Positions 3,822 to 7,839 of a stretch of DNA of 7,839 bases are shown piece after piece. Positions within the stretch are counted from its first letter, which is position 1; each line of letters opens with the position of its first letter. The notes beneath the pieces are model-generated. The model was not told the origin of the DNA. It did no database searches and saw nothing but the letters and a program-made list of their open reading frames with translations. A program made the translations under genes and the position numbers. This DNA comes from Nitrospirota bacterium (GTDB lineage: Bacteria > Nitrospirota > JACRHJ01): assembly GCA_027328825.1 (NCBI GenBank), contig DAHWTK010000083.1, positions 1-7,839 on the forward strand, read 5' to 3'.

Positions 3822-6514
3822 GCCGCGCCCCTTCTTTTTCTTGCCGCTTTTGCGGCGCCATCAGGGACCGGCCATGATTTCAGAATATCCGGCTGGGCGG
3901 TTATCAGCTCCTTCACGAATCTCTCTTCGTCCGCCCTGTCCTGGAGTTTCCCGTCCATCTTCGCTTCGAGGAGGTGGGAAAGGAGTTTCTTCAGGTGCGG
4001 GCCGGGCCTTAGCCCCATAGCCAGCAGGTCTTTTCCGGAAAGCTCTGTCTGGACGTCTTTATACTGCGTCAGGTAGGTCGATATGTTTTTCTTTGCTTTT
4101 TCGGTTTTGGCCCTGGCCATCATGAAAAGAAGAACCTCTATCGGGAGCGCAGAGAGCATCAGCCAGACATGGTATGGCGAAATATCCGGCTGGCTGTAGA
4201 ATTCTCCAAGTATCCTCAATCCTTCGCGCCGCGACAGTTCAAGTTTCTTTACATGCCTCTCAGGTATCGTAAGCCGGGATGCGAGGTCGCTTGCCTCCTT
4301 CTCCGGGAGGAAGCTCAGAAGACCCATGAAATACACAAGCCACGGGTCGGATTCCATGTCGAGAAACAGGAGCCGGAACCATACAAGCGTCTCCGAGATC
4401 GATGAAAACATGGATTCCATCTCGCGCGTAACCTTGAGCTTCGGGTGAATAAACCGAAGCAGGCCGAAGTCATAGAGACGCCTGATTGCGGGAAGGGGCG
4501 CGGTCTCCTCGAATATGAGACGAAGCTCCGAATATATCCGGCCTCCGGAGAGGCGGTGGAAAAGGTCCATGTTTGCCGCGCTGCGGATAAGCTCCTGCGT
4601 ATGTTTTGAGATATTGAATCCCATGCGCGCCGAGAAACGTATCGCCCTGAAGGCTCTTGTCGGGTCCTCCACGAGGCTTAAGTTATGCAGCACGCGGACT
4701 GTCTTCTCTTTAAGGTCGCGCTGTCCGCCGAAGAAGTCCATAAGCTCGCCGAAGCCTTTCTCGTTTATCCTTATGGCAAGGGCGTTGATGGTAAAATCCC
4801 TGCGGTAGAGGTCTTTCTTTATAGAACCGAGTTCCACGGTCGGAAGCGCCGCGGGATATTCGTAATATTCCGTGCGGGCCGTGGCTATGTCGAATTTCAG
4901 GCCGCCGGAAAGGACGACGACTGCGGTGCCGAACTTGTGGTGCGGGCGGACGCGCGCGCCGAATTTTTTTGCGATTCTATATGCGAAGTCGATTCCGTTT
5001 CCCTCAACGACAAGGTCGAGGTCAAGGTTATCCACGCCAAGAAGCAGATCCCGCACAAAGCCTCCGACAGCATAAGCCGAAATTCCAAGCTCGTCAGCCG
5101 TCTCGCCGAGTTTATGCAACAGGGCCTGCGTAGTTTCAGGCAGGCGTTCCTGTATCATGCCGGAAACATTCCTGCCGAAGCCTTCTTCGCCCCTGTATGC
5201 CGGCTCGGATCTTTCGCGTTCCATGAGGCTGTCGTGCAGGGCGCGCAGCAGGTCCGTCCTGGTTATGGCTCCGATTACCTCCTCCTGCTCCACGACCGGC
5301 AGGAAACGCTGCGTGTGCCGTATCATTATGTCCTCTACCGTCCTGAACGACGCGTCAGGCGATACGGACTTGAAGTCCGTCGTCATAAACTCGCTTACGC
5401 GCCGCTCTCCCAGCCCGTGAAAGATTGACTTCTGCACCACCTCCCGCGTAACCAGGCCCGCGAGCCTGTCGGAGCGGAGCGCCGGCAGGACGTTGACGCT
5501 GTAGCGGGTCATGTTCTCCCCCGCTTCGGTTATGGTCGCGCTCTCAGGGATGGTTATGACGGGCCTTGTCATTATATCGCGCGCGAGTTTCGCCGGGCGC
5601 ACGCTCCTGTTCAGCACATCCACGAGGCGTTCGACTATGTTATCCAGGTCCGTGTCGCGTATAGTCGCGGATGCGGCTGTAGGATGTCCGCCTCCTCCGA
5701 GTTCCAGTGCAATAGCTCCTGCGTCTACCTCGGTTATGCGGCTCCGGGCGACCATATGCACCCGGTCTTCCATGCGCACCACGCAGAACAGGGCGTCGAG
5801 GTTCTCGATGTCACGTATCTTGTGCGCGAGAATCGCCAAGTCCTGCACGTATTTTTTTGTAGATGCGCGCGCAATCGCCACCTTTATCCCGCCGAACGTA
5901 TAGGCCGTGACGGATTTTAAAAGTTCGTCGAGCAGGCTTATCTGTTCCGCGGAGAGTTCGCGCGTTATGAAGTCGGAGACGATGTTCAGATTTGCGCCCC
6001 GGGACAGGGCCCATGCGGCGGCTTTTATATCCCTGGGAGTGGTTGAGGCGAAGACGAGAGAGCCGGTCTCCTCGTATATCCCGAGGGCCATGACCGTGGC
6101 TTCGAGCGGCGTTATGTCGATATTCCTGTCCTGTAAAATCTCCGCGAATATCGTCGTGCAGGCTCCGAGCTGCTCTACGGTCTCGAAGTCACCGCGTATG
6201 TCGTCGTCGCTAAATGGGTGATGGTCATAGATATGAATTTTAAGCCCCGGCTTGCCGAGTATCTCGGAGAATCTCCCGATGCGGTACCGGCTTTTGGTAT
6301 CCACCAGTATCAGACGGTTGATGTCGGCGAGTTCTATATTTTTTATCCGGTCGAATTTCAGAGCGTACAACGTGGAGCTCAAAAAGAATTCTCTCAGGCT
6401 CCGCTCCTGCGCGCCCGGAAAGACAAGCCGGGCGTCCGGGTAAAGTTTTTTCGCCGCCATCATCGATGCGACGGAGTCGAAATCGGCGTTGAGATGGCAG
6501 GTAATTACGTCCAT
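3818..6514 (-). CDS. tRNA nucleotidyltransferase/poly(A) polymerase family protein fused to DHH-DHHA1 and two CBS domains
   Basis: 898 residues. The C-terminal half is a class II nucleotidyltransferase that adds CCA, or part of it, to tRNA 3' ends. It has GGFVRDLLLG (484-493), the metal-binding LDLDLV with Asp498 and Asp500, RRDFTINALA (571-580), DFFGGQRDL (593-601) and EDPTRAFRAIRF (616-627), followed by a helical RNA-binding region and a basic tail (KAARKRRGAA). The N-terminal half is a DHH phosphoesterase: H7-N9-D11-D13, Asp72, DHH at 97-99, YEETGS at 147-152, then DHHA1 with GGGGHPTAASA (273-283). Two CBS domains lie between, at about 312-365 and 374-428. The same order is known from Thermotoga and deltaproteobacterial enzymes. 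The spacing from Asp498 to the RRDFT motif (about 70 residues) suggests the flexible loop of CCA- or A-adding enzymes is present, but CC-, A- or full CCA-adding cannot be decided here. The ATG overlaps the xerD stop by one base (TAATG). Confidence 0.93.
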   Translation of the reverse strand: MDVITCHLNADFDSVASMMAAKKLYPDARLVFPGAQERSLREFFLSSTLYALKFDRIKNIELADINRLILVDTKSRYRIGRFSEILGKPGLKIHIYDHHPFSDDDIRGDFETVEQLGACTTIFAEILQDRNIDITPLEATVMALGIYEETGSLVFASTTPRDIKAAAWALSRGANLNIVSDFITRELSAEQISLLDELLKSVTAYTFGGIKVAIARASTKKYVQDLAILAHKIRDIENLDALFCVVRMEDRVHMVARSRITEVDAGAIALELGGGGHPTAASATIRDTDLDNIVERLVDVLNRSVRPAKLARDIMTRPVITIPESATITEAGENMTRYSVNVLPALRSDRLAGLVTREVVQKSIFHGLGERRVSEFMTTDFKSVSPDASFRTVEDIMIRHTQRFLPVVEQEEVIGAITRTDLLRALHDSLMERERSEPAYRGEEGFGRNVSGMIQERLPETTQALLHKLGETADELGISAYAVGGFVRDLLLGVDNLDLDLVVEGNGIDFAYRIAKKFGARVRPHHKFGTAVVVLSGGLKFDIATARTEYYEYPAALPTVELGSIKKDLYRRDFTINALAIRINEKGFGELMDFFGGQRDLKEKTVRVLHNLSLVEDPTRAFRAIRFSARMGFNISKHTQELIRSAANMDLFHRLSGGRIYSELRLIFEETAPLPAIRRLYDFGLLRFIHPKLKVTREMESMFSSISETLVWFRLLFLDMESDPWLVYFMGLLSFLPEKEASDLASRLTIPERHVKKLELSRREGLRILGEFYSQPDISPYHVWLMLSALPIEVLLFMMARAKTEKAKKNISTYLTQYKDVQTELSGKDLLAMGLRPGPHLKKLLSHLLEAKMDGKLQDRADEERFVKELITAQPDILKSWPVPDGAAKAARKRRGAA

Positions 6515-7440
6515 TAGCCCCTCGGGTGCATCTCTTCATGCAATTTTTTCAATCTCGATACCTCCACTTTCGTGTATATCTGCGTCGTGGAAATATCCGC
6601 ATGTCCCAGCATCATCTGCACGCTCCGCAGGTCCGCCCCGTGCTCAAGGAGGTGCGTGGCGAAGGAATGTCGAAGCATGTGCGGCGAGATTTGCTTGGTT
6701 ATTCCCGCCTTACGGGCATATTTCCCGATTATTTTCCAGAAACCCTGCCTGGTCATTTTCCCGCACCGGCGGGTAACGAATATATATTCGCATTCTCTTT
6801 GTTTCAGGAGCTGTGGCCGTGCCGCTTCAATGTATCTCCGGAGCGCCTCCAGCGCAGCCTGCCCCAGGGGAACAAGCCTGTCTTTCGACCCTTTTCCGGT
6901 AACCTTAAGGAACCCTACCTCGAAATTCACTCCGCCCGTGGGAAGCCCGACAAGTTCACTTACCCGAAGGCCCGCCGCGTACATCGTCTCGAGCATCGCC
7001 TTGTCGCGCAGGCCCTCGAGGGCCTTGAAACCACGCGCCGCATCCGGGCCGCTTACCATAGGTGCGGCAAGGATGGCCTCGACTTCTGCGGCTGTGAGGG
7101 CCTTTGGCAGCCTCACGCCCTGCCGGGGTGTCTCCAGGGCCTCGGTCGGGTCGGTCTTGGCGAGACCCTCAAGCAGGAGGAACCTGTGCAGACCCTTTAC
7201 CGCCGCCAGCGTCCTTGCTACGGACGCCGCCTTGAGGCCGGAGGTCCTAAGGTGCTCCACAAGCTCCCGCATTTCGGTTCTACCGGAAGCCGAGAAATCG
7301 GAAATCCCTCTTTTTTCAAGAAATTGGACGTATTTGCCCATATCCCTGCCATAGGACTCAAGCGTGTTTTGGGAAAGCCCTTTCTCCACGGCAAGGTAAT
7401 CGAGGAATTTCAGGACGGTACGTTCCATAATATTTAGCAT
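6514..7440 (-). CDS. xerD: Tyrosine recombinase XerC/XerD
   Basis: This site-specific recombinase resolves chromosome dimers at dif sites together with a partner Xer protein and FtsK. The 308-residue protein has the SAM-like DNA-binding N-terminal domain (about 6-95, with ESYGRDMGKYVQFL) and the catalytic domain from about 112. All catalytic residues are visible: Arg159 (AAGLRVSEL), Lys183 (TGKGSKDR), His254 and Arg257 (HMLRHSFATHLL), His280 (LGHADISTTQIYT) and the nucleophile Tyr289. It is closer in wording to XerD than to phage integrases, but C versus D is not certain. Compared with typical XerD (about 298 residues) there is a short extra stretch near 128-140. The start is uncertain: ATG at 7440 or ATG at 7428 (MERTVLKFL), neither with a close Shine-Dalgarno sequence. 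It is the first gene of an operon whose second gene starts on its stop codon. Confidence 0.92.
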   Translation of the reverse strand: MLNIMERTVLKFLDYLAVEKGLSQNTLESYGRDMGKYVQFLEKRGISDFSASGRTEMRELVEHLRTSGLKAASVARTLAAVKGLHRFLLLEGLAKTDPTEALETPRQGVRLPKALTAAEVEAILAAPMVSGPDAARGFKALEGLRDKAMLETMYAAGLRVSELVGLPTGGVNFEVGFLKVTGKGSKDRLVPLGQAALEALRRYIEAARPQLLKQRECEYIFVTRRCGKMTRQGFWKIIGKYARKAGITKQISPHMLRHSFATHLLEHGADLRSVQMMLGHADISTTQIYTKVEVSRLKKLHEEMHPRG

Positions 7441-7464
7441 AGTTTACATCAGCCCTGTTTGCAA
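7436..7464 (-). promoter_or_regulatory. Weak candidate promoter at the xerD start
   Basis: On the minus strand, TTGCAA (7464-7459), a 17-nt spacer and TATGCT (7441-7436) form a partial sigma-70 match, four of six in each box. If used, transcription would begin near 7429-7430, erasing the ATG at 7440 and leaving the ATG at 7428 almost leaderless. Another partial match exists further upstream, near the start of the plus-strand gene, so this is tentative. Confidence 0.2.
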
Positions 7465-7475
7465 GGGAAAACTCC

Positions 7476-7504
7476 TTGACTTTCCATGACCCTTCCACTA
7501 TCAT
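7476..7504 (+). promoter_or_regulatory. Sigma-70-type promoter for the M50 protease gene
   Basis: TTGACT (7476-7481), a 17-nt spacer and TATCAT (7499-7504) give five of six matches in each box at optimal spacing. Transcription would start near 7511, leaving a leader of about 32 nt that contains the AAGGA ribosome-binding site. The 102-nt gap between xerD and this gene therefore probably serves both divergent genes. Confidence 0.6.
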
Positions 7505-7542
7505 TAACACTTCGATTTTTATGGTAAATTTAAGGATAACTT

Positions 7543-7839
7543 ATGGACATAAACTCGATTGCAAGGGGTATTTCGATCTGGGCAATGCCGGTGCTCCTCG
7601 CTATTATATTGCACGAGGTTATGCACGGCTACGTCGCGGAGAAATTCGGCGACTCCACGGCCCGCCGCGCGGGACGCCTGACGTTAAACCCCATAAAGCA
7701 CATCGACCCCATCGGGACGGTAGTCCTGCCGCTCATTTTGCTGATCCTGAACGCTCCGATTATAGGCTGGGCGAAACCCGTCCCGGTCAATTTCGCCGCG
7801 CTAAGGAAGCCGAAGCGGGACATGGTATGGGTCGCCATC
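7543..7839 (+). CDS. Site-2 protease family (peptidase M50) membrane metalloprotease, N-terminal part
   Basis: Only the first 99 codons are inside the window. Residues 10-31 form a hydrophobic segment carrying the zinc-protease motif HEVMH (24-28), as in intramembrane site-2 proteases where the HExxH sits in a transmembrane helix. Next come GRLTLNPIKHIDPIGT (44-59), a conserved signature of the short M50 subfamily (YwhC/Rip-like), a second hydrophobic segment (about 58-75), and GWAKPVPVN (75-83), also typical. The second metal motif (NPxxD-like) would lie beyond the edge. The ATG at 7543 has AAGGA 6 nt upstream (7532-7536). The substrate is unknown; members cleave membrane-anchored regulators or other proteins within the bilayer. 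It is divergent from xerD. My recollection is that M50 genes often neighbour xerD and the CBS-type nucleotidyltransferase in deltaproteobacteria. Confidence 0.92.
   Translation, partial: MDINSIARGISIWAMPVLLAIILHEVMHGYVAEKFGDSTARRAGRLTLNPIKHIDPIGTVVLPLILLILNAPIIGWAKPVPVNFAALRKPKRDMVWVAI

Noticed and set aside
4685..5428. 247-codon open frame antisense to the nucleotidyltransferase fusion
   Set aside because: It lies fully inside a conserved gene on the other strand, with no recognisable motif or independent expression signal.
6526..7437. 303-codon open frame antisense to xerD
   Set aside because: It mirrors a clearly conserved recombinase gene with all catalytic residues. The translation shows no recognisable family pattern and is explained by GC-biased codon use on the opposite strand.
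6514..7440. Tyrosine recombinase as evidence of an integrated mobile element
   Set aside because: The protein is Xer-like in length and motifs and is embedded in a housekeeping operon. No att-like direct repeats, tRNA or phage genes accompany it.
1..7839. A new defence or mobile system
   Set aside because: Every well-supported gene belongs to a known housekeeping family, and no toxin, nuclease, reverse transcriptase, CRISPR or phage-like gene was seen.

Overview
The window looks like a stretch of conserved bacterial chromosome rather than an accessory island. It carries six intact or window-truncated housekeeping genes and one eroded gene. The DNA is fairly GC-rich, yet AUA (Ile) and AGG (Arg) codons are common, and at least three genes appear to start with TTG. 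Together with a DHH-CBS-nucleotidyltransferase fusion next to xerD and a site-2 protease, this suggests a deltaproteobacterial (Desulfobacterota-like) or related lineage. That assignment is an inference from gene content; no 16S or other phylogenetic marker was compared.

Layout, left to right. (1) Positions 1-2089, minus strand: an operon read gatC > panD > gatA. gatC and gatA encode two subunits of the tRNA-dependent amidotransferase. Between them sits panD, the aspartate decarboxylase that makes beta-alanine for CoA. gatA runs off the left edge. (2) Positions 2090-2347: a divergent intergenic region with a palindromic G/C-rich element in the gatC leader, an AT-rich dyad, and candidate promoters facing both ways. 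(3) Positions 2348-3253, plus strand: trxB, thioredoxin reductase. (4) Positions 3254-3340: a second palindromic G/C-rich element at the convergent junction. (5) Positions 3120-7440, minus strand: an operon read xerD > large tRNA nucleotidyltransferase fusion > ChbG/HpnK-type deacetylase, with overlapping stop and start codons. The deacetylase loses its family sequence exactly at the G/C-rich element and then reads antisense into trxB, so it is probably a truncated remnant. (6) From 7543, plus strand: the start of an M50 site-2 protease gene behind a good sigma-70-like promoter, cut by the right edge.

Functionally the genes cover tRNA charging (GatCAB), tRNA 3'-end synthesis or repair (the fusion), CoA precursor supply (PanD), thiol redox (TrxB), chromosome dimer resolution (XerD) and membrane proteolysis (M50). 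I saw no CRISPR array, phage or IS genes, tRNA or rRNA. The points most worth a second look are the truncated deacetylase with a repeat at its breakpoint, the DHH-CBS-nucleotidyltransferase fusion with an altered DHH motif, panD lodged inside the gat operon, and the AT-rich dyad in the gatC/trxB divergent region.
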